Assembly: GCA_029245345.1 (NCBI GenBank)
Contig: JAQWPM010000014.1
Coordinates: forward strand, 1-64,000
Origin: Longimicrobiales bacterium
Lineage (GTDB): Bacteria; Gemmatimonadota; Gemmatimonadetes; Longimicrobiales; Gaopeijiaceae
Direction: 5' to 3'
DNA length: 64,000 nt
Shown here: positions 56,255 through 64,000 of the stretch, piece after piece
Position numbering within the stretch: the first letter of the stretch is position 1
Layout: every line of letters begins with the position of its first letter
Program-made: the position numbers and the translations under genes
Notes under the pieces: generated by a model
What the model was told of the DNA's origin: nothing
Databases searched by the model: none
What the model saw: only the letters and a program-made list of their open reading frames with translations

Positions 56255-56629
56255 GTGCAACCGAAGGCACTTTGGGGCGTGTACAACGCAAACGGCGGCA
56301 TCGCCGGCGAGCTGGCCTATGTGTTCGGGAAGATCCGGGGGACCATGCACTGCGCTCTGTGTGATATCACACACGCAACTGTGTCCAAAAAGGACGAGTG
56401 GAAGACACTCGAAGATGAGTGCACACTCCCACTCCACCTGGTGCACTTGAACGAGCAGCCTCCGGAGCTGGAAGCCGTGACGCGAGGAGCCACACCCTGC
56501 ATTGTCGCCGAGTCAAACGATGGCTGGTCCATCCTCATCAACGCAGAAGAGCTCGAGGCATGCGCGAAGTCCGTCGACTGGTTTCGCGAGAAGTTGGACC
56601 TGTCTCTAGCGGCGCTGGCAGAGCGTTAG
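56255..56629 (+). CDS. Uncharacterised conserved protein, 124 aa
   Basis: From GTG 56255 the product reads VQPKALWGVYNANGGIAGELAYVFGKIRGTMHCALCDITHATVSKKDEW. This resembles a small conserved family without known function, with a GVYNANGG start and a HCALCDITHA motif. Two Cys and two His in HCALCDITH could bind metal. The C-terminal part contains LPLHLVHLNEQPPELEAVT and ESNDGWSILINAEEL. It overlaps the end of the CBM9/glycosidase remnant and is divergent from the D-aminoacylase. Confidence 0.6.
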   Translation: MQPKALWGVYNANGGIAGELAYVFGKIRGTMHCALCDITHATVSKKDEWKTLEDECTLPLHLVHLNEQPPELEAVTRGATPCIVAESNDGWSILINAEELEACAKSVDWFREKLDLSLAALAER

Positions 56630-57151
56630 ACGCTCAGCCCGCTCCTCACAGTCGACAAGTGCTCGTCCGTCAGCCCATCCATTTCGAAGACCGACACCCC
56701 TAAAGCCCCCGCCTCACGAGCAATGGCAACGGCCTCATCCAGTTGCACAGGCGTTAGGTCGGGCAGGTAGAGCCCCGCATTCAGAAGCGTGCCTGCCAAG
56801 GCGGTCACCCCCTCGCGAACTCCGTCACCAATCCACGGGCTCTCGTTCCTTCCTGTAGCCATCGTCCGCCTCGATCAACGGCCACTCAACGCGGGAGAAA
56901 TTCACCCGCCGGCTGTCACCCGCTCGGGGAGGGACCGCCCGCGCTTGTCCTGGTACCGCCACCGGGCCGGGCGCCCCGGACCAAGCATCATCGAGCCTGC
57001 CGTCGATCTGAATTGTGCCCGCCGCCCTCGGCGCATCATACGACCAAACGGCATGGGCCTCGCCGGAGACGGGCGAGAGGATCAGCCCCACCAAAGCAAC
57101 CGACAGGCCACCATGGACGTGCGCTGAAAGAGAACGAAATGTGGGCTTCAT
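56626..57151 (-). pseudogene. CBM9-like / glycosidase-type gene reduced to its ends
   Basis: The 5' part from ATG 57151 has a signal peptide (GGLSVALVGLILSPVSGEAHA) and the start of a CBM9-like domain (AAGTIQIDGRLDDAWSGAP). After about 80 codons it breaks. In another frame, from about 56862, the end of a TIM-barrel glycosidase-like protein remains (AGLYLPDLTPVQLDEAVAIAREAGALGVSVFEMDGLTDEHL). A deletion of several hundred codons with a frame change explains both parts. No activity can remain. Confidence 0.6.
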
Positions 57152-57297
57152 CAAGGGAACATCGGAGTCGGACTGCAAACCGGATCGAGCACTGCGAGCA
57201 GGCCCCTGATTGACGTTATTGCCCGTGCATCCCAACCTGACTCCGTCGCAGCCACTCGAAATGGGCGACGCCAGATTCACCTTGAAAGAAAACGACC

Positions 57298-58533
57298 TTG
57301 TCCGACACACCGCATACCGAGATTCGGCGCCGTGACTTCCTCCGGTGGCTCGCCGCTAGTCCGCTGCTTCCTTACCTGGGTGGCTGCGATGCCTTCGGCA
57401 CACCAGACACCATCGCGCAGCAGGGCAGGAGCCGAACGCTCGACGATCTTGTCATGGAAGCGCAGAAGGCACTCGACGTCTTTGACATGGAGAAAGTCGC
57501 CGAAGCTGTGATGCCTCCCGCACATTTCGGATACATCCAGACCGGCGTGGACGGTGAAGAGACCCAACGCAACAACCGAGCGGGCTTCGAGGATCTGTAC
57601 GTGCGTGCGAGACGGCTCATTGATGTCAGCAAGATCGATACGAGCGTGAACCTGTTCGGACGTGAGTGGCGCTCGCCAATCGTGATTGCTCCGGCCGGGA
57701 GCCACCGCGCCTTCCACGAGGATGCGGAATCGGGAACCGCACGAGCGGCGCGAGCCAGGGGCCATCTCCAAGTCCTCTCCTCCGTGAGTTCCACCGCAGT
57801 TGAAGAAGTGAACGAAGCACGGGGTGAACCCGTCTGGTACCAGCTCTACGCGACGTCCAATTGGAGCGTGACTCAGGACGTTGTAGCGAGGGTCCGTGAA
57901 GCGGGGTGCCCCACCATCGTACTCACGGTCGACTTACCCTCGGATAGCAATCGCCTGACTCAGGAACGATGGGCACGCATCGATGACCGGAACTGTGCCG
58001 GCTGTCACACAGAAGGAGGCCAAGCACCCCCAGTGAAGCCGATGTACCAAGGCACGTCCTCCCCACCCAGCGATTTGCGCACCCCCGCCATGACATGGGA
58101 TTTCATTGGCCGGCTCCGGGAGATCACGGACCAACGCATCATCGTGAAAGGCCTGGTCACACACGAAGACGCCACGCTCGCCGTAGAACACGGCGTGGAC
58201 GCCGTATGGGTCTCGAACCACGGGGGCAGATCCGAGGGTAGCGGCCGCGCGACGATCAACGCACTTCCCGAAATGGCGGAGGCCGTGGATGGCCGAGTAC
58301 CCATCATCATGGACGGTGGAGTGAGACGCGGGACGGACGTGTTCAAGGCCCTCGCTCGAGGGGCGACCGCAGTGGCAGTTGGGCGCCCCTATTTGTGGGG
58401 CCTGGGGGCCTTCGGGCAGGCCGGCGTCGAACGTGTCCTAGAGATTCTCCAGAACGAACTCGAGGTCACCATGGGACTGGCTGGTACCGCGTCGATCGCA
58501 GATATCGGCCCTGCTTCCGTCGGAAAAGAGTAG
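57298..58533 (+). CDS. FMN-dependent alpha-hydroxy-acid oxidase with internal CxxCH motif
   Basis: The 411-aa protein begins TTG 57298 with RRRDFLRWLAASPLLPYLGGCDAF, a twin-arginine signal and lipobox-like Cys. The lactate-oxidase fold follows: IVIAPAGSHRAFHEDAE, WYQLYATSNW, TVDLPSDSNRLTQERW, the active-site SNHGGR at about residue 306 and IIMDGGVRRGTDVFKALARGA. Within the mobile loop 4, where family members vary, it has CAGCH at residues 233-237. Fully periplasmic relatives exist. The CxxCH could bind haem c and pass electrons outward, which the fold normally sends to oxygen or another acceptor. Confidence 0.85.
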   Translation: MSDTPHTEIRRRDFLRWLAASPLLPYLGGCDAFGTPDTIAQQGRSRTLDDLVMEAQKALDVFDMEKVAEAVMPPAHFGYIQTGVDGEETQRNNRAGFEDLYVRARRLIDVSKIDTSVNLFGREWRSPIVIAPAGSHRAFHEDAESGTARAARARGHLQVLSSVSSTAVEEVNEARGEPVWYQLYATSNWSVTQDVVARVREAGCPTIVLTVDLPSDSNRLTQERWARIDDRNCAGCHTEGGQAPPVKPMYQGTSSPPSDLRTPAMTWDFIGRLREITDQRIIVKGLVTHEDATLAVEHGVDAVWVSNHGGRSEGSGRATINALPEMAEAVDGRVPIIMDGGVRRGTDVFKALARGATAVAVGRPYLWGLGAFGQAGVERVLEILQNELEVTMGLAGTASIADIGPASVGKE

Positions 58534-58543
58534 GCGGTTTCGT

Positions 58544-58783
58544 ATGCGAGCCGCCCCGATCATCATTCGGCTTCCCGCCTTCTTCGCGGGATGCATGCTC
58601 ATCTCCATTGCCGCATGGGTGGGCCACCAGGCCTCCGGTCGACGCGCAGGTCTCATCGCAGCGATGATCGTCGAGACCTCCCCGGTCCTTATCGAGTATT
58701 CGACGAACGCGCGCGGTTACAGGCTTAGAGGCCCTTACTGCCAACCGTTTCGTGGCAGCTTCTACGTTGCGCGTCTTCTTTGA
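58544..58783 (+). pseudogene. GT39-type mannosyltransferase fragment
   Basis: The frame reads IIRLPAFFAGCMLISIAAWVGHQASGRRAGLIAAMIVETSPVLIEYSTNARGYRL. This is the RLP-x-x-x-AG and S-x-x-A-R-G-Y segment of dolichyl-phosphate-mannose:protein-mannosyltransferase-like (GT39/ArnT) proteins. The N-terminal catalytic helix and the later helices are missing. The C-terminal region of such a protein continues in the next gene, in a different frame. Confidence 0.65.
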
Positions 58784-59817
58784 AGCGACTCCTGCCGAGT
58801 TCTGTCACTGGAGGCTTCATCAGACTTTGGGCCGTACTGATGACCGTTCACATCGTCTTGGCTTCACCCGTGCGCGCATCGCTCGAAACAGGAGGATTTC
58901 CTGAGGGCGAAGAGATCGCGATCCAAATGATGGAGTACTTCCGCCCCGGCGACCTCGTCGCGAGCGACTTCGTCAGTGCCGAGCCATTGGACTACTACGT
59001 GGAGCGATATCTCCGGCCGCGCGAGGCTCAGGCACAAGGAGCGCCCACGATTCAGCGTACTTGGGTCGTTCTCAACAACCGCGAAGAAATGCGCGCACAA
59101 CGGGTGCAGAATCGCACGACACAGATGGGAGCCCCACCGCTTTCGGAGAGCACACCGGTCTTTACCGTGGAAGAGGCGGATGTTTTCCTTTTCGGGCGGT
59201 CAGCAGCGAGCGCCGATCCCCGCCTTCTGGAAGCGATCGACTGGTACACCGGGGTCGCAGGTCACGTCGACGATACCCGGGCGCAAGAGTTACTCCTGGA
59301 GGTCCTTGAGGATACCGACTCTGCACTCGCTCGGATGTGGCTCGCCCGTTGTTATTCTCGCGGACGCATGGGCTTCGACAGGGACGAAGACCTCGCCCGC
59401 TCGCTGGCCGCGGGAGTGATCCAGGAGATCCGAGAACTGGCCGAGACCGAAGAACCCGAAGCGATCTTCCTAATGGGTACAGCCTACGACGAAGGCCTCG
59501 GAGTCGAGGCCGACCCAGCAACCGCAGTCGAGTGGTTTACCGTAGCGTCGGAGACCGGACATGTGCTGGCCGCGCACAACATCGGGAACGCGTACCGAGT
59601 CGGGCGCGGCGTGCCACTCGACCCGGAGGCCGCCGTCTTTTGGTGGACGCTCGCCGCCGACCAGGGCGACGCGATCACACAACTCCGCCTGGGTGAAGCC
59701 TACGAAGTAGGGAACGGCGTAGAGACCAACCTCGAGCAGGCGGTGGCCTGGTACCGGCAATCTGCCGAGCGTGGTAACGCAGATGCCCGAGCCGCACTCG
59801 AACGACTGGGCGGCTGA
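58780..59817 (+). CDS. GT39 C-terminal tail fused to Sel1-like repeats
   Basis: The 345-aa product has two parts. Residues 1 to about 135 contain a helix (SVTGGFIRLWAVLMTVHIVLAS) and a soluble tail (FRPGDLVASDFVSAEPLDYYVERYLRPREA, PVFTVEEADVFLFGR) typical of the end of GT39 membrane transferases. From about residue 145 four Sel1/TPR-like repeats follow (ARMWLARCYSRGRMGFDRDEDLA, AIFLMGTAYDEGLGVEADPATAVEWF, AHNIGNAYRVGRGVPLDPEAAVFWW, TQLRLGEAYEVGNGVETNLEQAVAW). Internal deletion of the GT39 gene therefore left a helix-anchored periplasmic repeat protein. It may be functional as a scaffold, or be a relic. Confidence 0.65.
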   Translation: MKRLLPSSVTGGFIRLWAVLMTVHIVLASPVRASLETGGFPEGEEIAIQMMEYFRPGDLVASDFVSAEPLDYYVERYLRPREAQAQGAPTIQRTWVVLNNREEMRAQRVQNRTTQMGAPPLSESTPVFTVEEADVFLFGRSAASADPRLLEAIDWYTGVAGHVDDTRAQELLLEVLEDTDSALARMWLARCYSRGRMGFDRDEDLARSLAAGVIQEIRELAETEEPEAIFLMGTAYDEGLGVEADPATAVEWFTVASETGHVLAAHNIGNAYRVGRGVPLDPEAAVFWWTLAADQGDAITQLRLGEAYEVGNGVETNLEQAVAWYRQSAERGNADARAALERLGG

Positions 59818-60002
59818 GTCGCCCCATCTGGGCAGGAATGCCGACGACATCGAAGAAGCGTCCGGGCGCTTTCTAGGCTTCCGACATAACTCGTAGCAAG
59901 CGTCTCAACGCTGGACAGTGGCTTCCTCGTAGTCCACAAAACCCACCCACGAGAAGTTCATGTGAGCGTGCCAGTTCGGGTTCGATCAGGGCAGTTAGAG
60001 CG

Positions 60003-60310
60003 TCAGCCCGAATCCGAACCAAAGGAGGGCAGGTAGTCCTGCTGCCCACGTGACTGCATGGTGATCACTAGTGTGAGACTCCCCGCCAATTCTTGGTTCC
60101 CGGTCAACCAACTCACGAAGCCGTCGGCGTCGAACTCGCCGAGATCGACGTCACAGGTGGGGGGCCCTCGGTCACAGGCATCACGAATCGTCAGTTGAGT
60201 GTCTGGATCGATCCGCTAAGGCGTCACTTGATACGCTGCCACAACCGTCGACACGACGTCCAAGTCCACTGCGGCACCCCGGGCGACGAGAGGTAAACCG
60301 TCACCCGCTG
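60003..60310 (-). pseudogene. Secreted-protein remnant interrupted by a TAG codon
   Basis: Read on the minus strand, one frame gives GAAVDLDVVSTVVAAYQVTP, then TAG, then RIDPDTQLTIRDACDRGPPTCDVD and ITMQSRGQQDYLPSFGSDSG before TGA at 60003-60005. The amino-acid composition on both sides of the TAG is protein-like with a Cys pair (DACDRGPPTCD). No start codon lies upstream in this frame before the M20 gene. Its family is unknown. The rest of 59818-60313 shows nothing else. Confidence 0.4.
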
Positions 60311-60313
60311 CCG

Positions 60314-61951
60314 TCAGCCACCCTGTCCCTGCTCGCTCACTGACCCAATGCGGCACCGCCCATCAGGCTGCCGAAACGTCGGATACGACACCCCCAGCTG
60401 CTCCAGGTACGAGTCATGCTCGTCCGGGTTGAAGTAGTACTTGCTCATTTCCTCACGAAATTCAGCCATGATGCCCTCGTTCATTTCGGTGGCGGGCATG
60501 TCCGTTGGGCTGATGAACGGCGTGTACGTCATATCCGCCGTTTGCACATCGTCGAAGTACTCCCACGCAGCCTCCACCAGCTCCGGCCGGACCATGAAGT
60601 CCAAGAGTGTCATCGCCTGAGCCATCGCGCCCTGCGTCGCACCCTTGTGGGCAATCGGCGTTGCCATCGCGATCGCGTTGGCCCAGTTGTGGCCCGGCAG
60701 GTTCGGGATATTAGACGGGAACGATAGCGTGGCGGTTGGCACGTTCCACGAGATGTCCCCGATATCGTCTGCGTAGCCGGCAGTCCGCTGAGCCTCGGTA
60801 GGAGCGGGCCTCAAGATGCTGAGCTCGGTCGACAAGCCGGACTCACGACCACCTACTTCGCCCTGCGTGGCACGTGCGAACTGCTGGTCGGCCTCAGTCC
60901 ACTCCGGAAGGCCGACGTTCTGGATGTTCGAGTACATCGTCTCGGCGATGATCTTGTTGAAGTGACCAGGCCAAGCCGAGCCGATGATCCGCGTCTCCTC
61001 CAGCCTCGTGCCCGACATCATGGCGGCACCCTGTGCGATCGAATCGCCCACGGCGAAGAGGTCACGGATCTGGGGGTAGTTCTTCTCGCGGAAGTAGAAC
61101 CAGACGGACGCCTTCGATGGCACGACATTCGGCTGGTCACCGCCGTCGTAGATGATCGAGTGTGACCTGGCCTGCGTGCGGATGTGCTCCCGACGGAAAT
61201 TCCAGCCTACTTCCATGAGGTTTGCCGCGTCCGCAGCGCTACGACCGAGCCACGGAGACCCACCCGCGTGAGCGGCGAAACCATCGAAGGTGAACATCGC
61301 GGACACCAGCCCCGTGCCCGGGGTGTTCCCCCAGCCCGTGCCGAGGTTGCTCCCCACGTGGGCGTAGAGAACGATGTCGACGTCCTCGAGCATGCCCTGG
61401 CGGACATAGTACGCCTTGGTGGCAACGAGCTCTTCAGCGACTCCGGGCCAGATTTGGATCGTACCGGGAAGTCCCTCGGCCTCCATCAGATCCTTCACAG
61501 CTAGTGCTGCCGTGATCTGAACGGCCATACCAGAGTTGTGCCCCTCCCCGTGCCCTGGGGCTCCATCAACGAGAGGGAGGTGACATGCGACGCCCGGCGT
61601 TTGCGATGCCTTGGGAATGTTATCGATGTCGGTTCCGAGCGAGATCTTGGGACTGCCTGACCCCCAGGTGGCGACCCAGGCCGTCGGGATGCCCGCGTAG
61701 TTCTCTTCGACCGTGAAGCCTTCGTCCCTCAGCACTTGCACAAGATATCGTGACGTCTCGAACTCCTGGAAGCCGAGTTCTCCGTAGCTGAAGATCTGGT
61801 CCACCACATTCGCGGTGAACTGACGCCTACCTTCGATCGTCTCGACGAGCTGACTCTTCCAACCCTCGAGTTGAGCGGGCTGTGCAGAAACGGGCTGCGC
61901 GACGCCGATGACCAGGGTAGCGCACAGAAGGATCGATGCGAGGAATCGCAT
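60314..61951 (-). CDS. Second secreted M20 amidohydrolase, AbgB type
   Basis: GGAGAG precedes ATG 61951, and a signal peptide follows (MRFLASILLCATLVIGVAQPVSAQ). Like the enzyme at 35997 it has GTDIDNIPKAS with a metal-binding Asp and GVAEELVATK with the catalytic Glu; GHGEGHNSGM replaces the usual GHACGHH. The lid domain is intact. The changed histidine motif may alter metal binding or specificity. Together the two paralogues suggest that N-acyl or aminobenzoyl glutamates are an important nutrient. Confidence 0.84.
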   Translation of the reverse strand: MRFLASILLCATLVIGVAQPVSAQPAQLEGWKSQLVETIEGRRQFTANVVDQIFSYGELGFQEFETSRYLVQVLRDEGFTVEENYAGIPTAWVATWGSGSPKISLGTDIDNIPKASQTPGVACHLPLVDGAPGHGEGHNSGMAVQITAALAVKDLMEAEGLPGTIQIWPGVAEELVATKAYYVRQGMLEDVDIVLYAHVGSNLGTGWGNTPGTGLVSAMFTFDGFAAHAGGSPWLGRSAADAANLMEVGWNFRREHIRTQARSHSIIYDGGDQPNVVPSKASVWFYFREKNYPQIRDLFAVGDSIAQGAAMMSGTRLEETRIIGSAWPGHFNKIIAETMYSNIQNVGLPEWTEADQQFARATQGEVGGRESGLSTELSILRPAPTEAQRTAGYADDIGDISWNVPTATLSFPSNIPNLPGHNWANAIAMATPIAHKGATQGAMAQAMTLLDFMVRPELVEAAWEYFDDVQTADMTYTPFISPTDMPATEMNEGIMAEFREEMSKYYFNPDEHDSYLEQLGVSYPTFRQPDGRCRIGSVSEQGQGG

Positions 61952-62040
61952 GAGGAACTCTCCGATGGGGTTGTGACCTACGCCCAACATGCGGCGTGAC
62001 TCCTGACGCGGCGAGCCCACTACGTCATGGAGTCGCTCAG

Positions 62041-63171
62041 CTACGTAGACCGTCGCAAACGGTCAGGCGGCGGTTTCGGCACCATGTTTCCGAACGCATC
62101 GAGGACCCGGACCACCATGGGTTCCACCAGCGTCGCCGTGGCATAACTCTGCTGCCCACCGCCAGAGACCTCTTTGAGGCTGGCCGGAGCACCCGGCTGG
62201 GCGACTGCCGCCACCGCAGCGGTGGCCGAGCCGGCCGCTGCCTCCAAGGCCTGTGATCCGGCCGCCGTGCCGAGGGTCCATGTCACGGCGACTCGGCCTT
62301 GATCGTCTGCGGCGCCGGCCAGGGGATCAGCCGAACCATCCCCAGAAAAATCGACCGCTGCTCCGATAGCCGGATTCGCAAAAGCGTCTCGCACTTCGAA
62401 AACGATCGACTCCGCGAGAGCCTCCCCGACGACGCCGCTCTGTGCATCTCCCGACATCACCACCAACGACGCAGGTGGGCCCGGTATTCCCGTGGCCGTC
62501 ACTTGAACGGCCGTCAGATTGAGCGCGGAAGCCGACATCGCCTGACTCCCGAGCGTCCCTCCTAGTGACCATGACGTTTCCGCTTCACCTCCGGCATCCG
62601 AGATAACGAGCAGGTGAGCCAACAGTCCCGAGTCTGTGGAGAAGTGAACCCCCACGTCCGGCACGTGGTTTCCGAACCGATCCTGAACGGCAATGACGAT
62701 CGGAGCGCTCAAAGGAAGGCCCACCTGCCCCGTCTGACCATTTCCAGATGCTACCCTGACTTCGCTCGGAGCCCCCGGCGTGGCAGTCGCTTCGACCGTC
62801 ACAGATTTGGCACCAGCGGATACACGAACTGACTGGATACCCGCGGCTGTCCCCAGCGTCCATTGAATCGTGATCGTCCCCATTGCTCCTGTGCTGACGG
62901 AGGTCGGGGTGATCGTGCCCGAGCCCTGAGCCGGAACAAGCGTTACTGGGAATCCCTGAATGGGCCGGCCGACTTCGTCCTCGACTTCCACAGTGAATGA
63001 GAGCGTGGTGGCGACCTCAGCGGTCAGGAACGCCTCGAGCAACTGCACCACACCGACCGGCGGAGGCCCGAAAATCCCACACGCAGCGAACACGGACACC
63101 GCAACAACGAGTAGCGCACGCGCGCGCGGGCCAGCAGATGTCCGGGGAATCAACACACTACCGACTGGCAC
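62041..63171 (-). CDS. Big_1-like repeat surface lipoprotein, truncated at the C-terminus
   Basis: The 376-aa product has a lipobox (VVAVSVFAACGIF). About three bacterial-immunoglobulin-like repeats of roughly 105 residues follow, each with VRDxFxN / VDFSxD and a WTLGTAAGxQ strand, giving a rod-like adhesin. The last repeat is cut short and ends in basic, non-repeat residues (PKPPPDRLRRST), consistent with a frameshift or deletion. The start is GTG 63171, overlapping the end of the 63158-63625 gene by 14 bp. Confidence 0.78.
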   Translation of the reverse strand: MPVGSVLIPRTSAGPRARALLVVAVSVFAACGIFGPPPVGVVQLLEAFLTAEVATTLSFTVEVEDEVGRPIQGFPVTLVPAQGSGTITPTSVSTGAMGTITIQWTLGTAAGIQSVRVSAGAKSVTVEATATPGAPSEVRVASGNGQTGQVGLPLSAPIVIAVQDRFGNHVPDVGVHFSTDSGLLAHLLVISDAGGEAETSWSLGGTLGSQAMSASALNLTAVQVTATGIPGPPASLVVMSGDAQSGVVGEALAESIVFEVRDAFANPAIGAAVDFSGDGSADPLAGAADDQGRVAVTWTLGTAAGSQALEAAAGSATAAVAAVAQPGAPASLKEVSGGGQQSYATATLVEPMVVRVLDAFGNMVPKPPPDRLRRST

Positions 63172-63625
63172 TCCAGGTTCCTGAAACCGTCACGTCGCCA
63201 ACATCGAACGGATCGAGGAACGCGTTGCCTTGAAACGTACCATCGAAGCGACCGCTCCTTGGAAGACCACTGAGGCTCAGCGAATAGCCACCGCCCTTGA
63301 GTGAAAACACCGCAGAATTAGAGCGTGTTCTCCCTGACAGGATCTGGTCTACGATTTGGCCCTCTGGCCAGTCGGTACCGGTTTGAGAGCAGGCCTGGGT
63401 GCCGCCTGTAGCCCCACCTGAAAGCACGGTTCCGTTTTGCACCACTGTGAGGCTGATGTCGGTGATCGCACAGAAAACGTCTTCAGCGGGATAGGAGAAG
63501 TCGAGCCGAAGCACCCATGTACCGCTGAAATCGACCACTCCCTCTTCCCCCACAGGTCCGGAATCCCCGCACGACGCCACGATAAAGCAGAGGGCGAGGG
63601 CCAGCGGCCGAAGTCGGTGAGCCAT
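63158..63625 (-). CDS. Small lipoprotein with one beta-sandwich-like domain
   Basis: The 155-aa product has a lipobox (LALCFIVASCGD), one beta-rich domain (FSGTWVLRLDFSYPAED, ITDISLTVVQNGTVLSGG, SLSGLPRSGRFDGTFQG) and two Cys. The pattern is that of small surface lipoproteins of the same genome, such as 53434-53829. It overlaps the Big_1-like gene and probably forms a surface pair with it. Confidence 0.7.
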   Translation of the reverse strand: MAHRLRPLALALCFIVASCGDSGPVGEEGVVDFSGTWVLRLDFSYPAEDVFCAITDISLTVVQNGTVLSGGATGGTQACSQTGTDWPEGQIVDQILSGRTRSNSAVFSLKGGGYSLSLSGLPRSGRFDGTFQGNAFLDPFDVGDVTVSGTWSASR

Positions 63626-63771
63626 TCATTTATCCAGTGTAGAGGCACCGAGATGCACCCGGCAACTGATGCCGAGCGGGTAGTGTACGCAACTACAATA
63701 ACGAACGGATTTCGCTTCAGATCCCAGGCCATTCCGCTGACGAGCACCTCTCGGCTCGGGGTACGTCCTGA

Positions 63772-64000
63772 CTACCCGATTTCGGCCAAGATGGTGGGCG
63801 CGTTTACTCGCCAGCTGTCATCCAGAACATAGTTGTCGAGAAAGCGAATGAGGTACTCACCGGACAACCCAGCTTCACCACGCTCGTAGATCGCGGCCCC
63901 CGCATGGTAGAGCTCCATATAGTGGTTGGGCCAGAACTCGACCACCCGCTCCGCGAGAGGGCCATCCGCCATTTCATCTCCGGCGTCCGCCACCGGATGC
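63772..64000 (-). CDS. Partial gene running off the right edge
   Basis: The frame is open to the window edge, and only its last 75 or so codons are visible, ending RFLDNYVLDDSWRVNAPTILAEIG. It contains WPNHYMELYHAGAAIYERGEAGLSGEYL. No family recognised. GTG 63993 could be a start, but the frame continues upstream. Confidence 0.5.
   Translation of the reverse strand, partial: HPVADAGDEMADGPLAERVVEFWPNHYMELYHAGAAIYERGEAGLSGEYLIRFLDNYVLDDSWRVNAPTILAEIG

Noticed and set aside
60093-60296. 67-codon plus-strand frame in the gap after the Sel1-fusion gene
   Set aside because: It is the complement of the better-supported minus-strand remnant.
1-64000. tRNA, rRNA or riboswitch genes
   Set aside because: No cloverleaf-like or rRNA-like sequence was recognised; the only structured leader is the small palindrome at 31105-31152.

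Overview
The window is chromosomal DNA of a high-G+C, Gram-negative environmental bacterium. Many secreted or lipid-anchored hydrolases, a DUF5916/CBM9 outer-membrane protein, a VPS10-type propeller giant, PadR/ADOP-type permease remnants and a SoxCD pair fit Gemmatimonadota best. Acidobacteriota is an alternative, and there is no rRNA or other marker to settle it. No tRNA, rRNA or CRISPR array was seen.

The left end (1-1160) is a mosaic: a short G+C-rich stretch, an A+T-rich segment (about 180-660) with two phage-like small reading frames, and a broken IS3-family transposase. From 1164 to 6070 come a propeller/PHP metallohydrolase and the DUF5916 outer-membrane protein. At 6165-8812 a decayed SDR abuts a low-G+C pair (acyltransferase fused to a cyclic-nucleotide domain, then a methyltransferase), which looks horizontally acquired. 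From 9444 to 21856 lie DUF454, an internally duplicated CPBP membrane protease, a metzincin-type lipoprotein protease, a polyprenol-kinase-like protein, a TAT-exported metallo-beta-lactamase-fold protein, a Vgb-like propeller, an M28 peptidase coupled to a YfcC carrier, and a Nudix hydrolase. From 21878 to 31024 the minus strand carries groES-rsmF, a lipoprotein-NupC-PfkB nucleoside cassette, and SulP-STAS-CNB coupled to a sulfatase.

The most unusual locus is 31105-34180. A structured leader precedes three tightly spaced genes: a circularly permuted ATP-grasp ligase, a dolichyl-phosphate-mannose-synthase-like GT2, and a bacterial STELLO (DUF288) glycosyltransferase. Together they could make a novel glycoconjugate. 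Downstream are gamma-glutamyltransferase and an AbgB-like M20 amidohydrolase, then two YeeE/YedE sulfur-transporter halves, a VPS10-type propeller protein, and SoxC with a SoxD-like cytochrome. The SulP/sulfatase, YeeE and SoxCD genes give the window a sulfur theme.

From 37.5 kb to the right end, intact genes alternate with many truncated or internally deleted ones: two ADOP permeases, a PadR regulator, an M1-like peptidase N-terminus, a CBM9/glycosidase, a GT39 transferase whose tail is fused to Sel1 repeats, and a nonsense-interrupted secreted protein. Deletion is therefore an active force in this genome, or in the assembled population. The remaining intact genes on the right are amidohydrolases, an alpha-hydroxy-acid oxidase with an internal CxxCH motif, a second AbgB-like M20 enzyme, and two small surface proteins.
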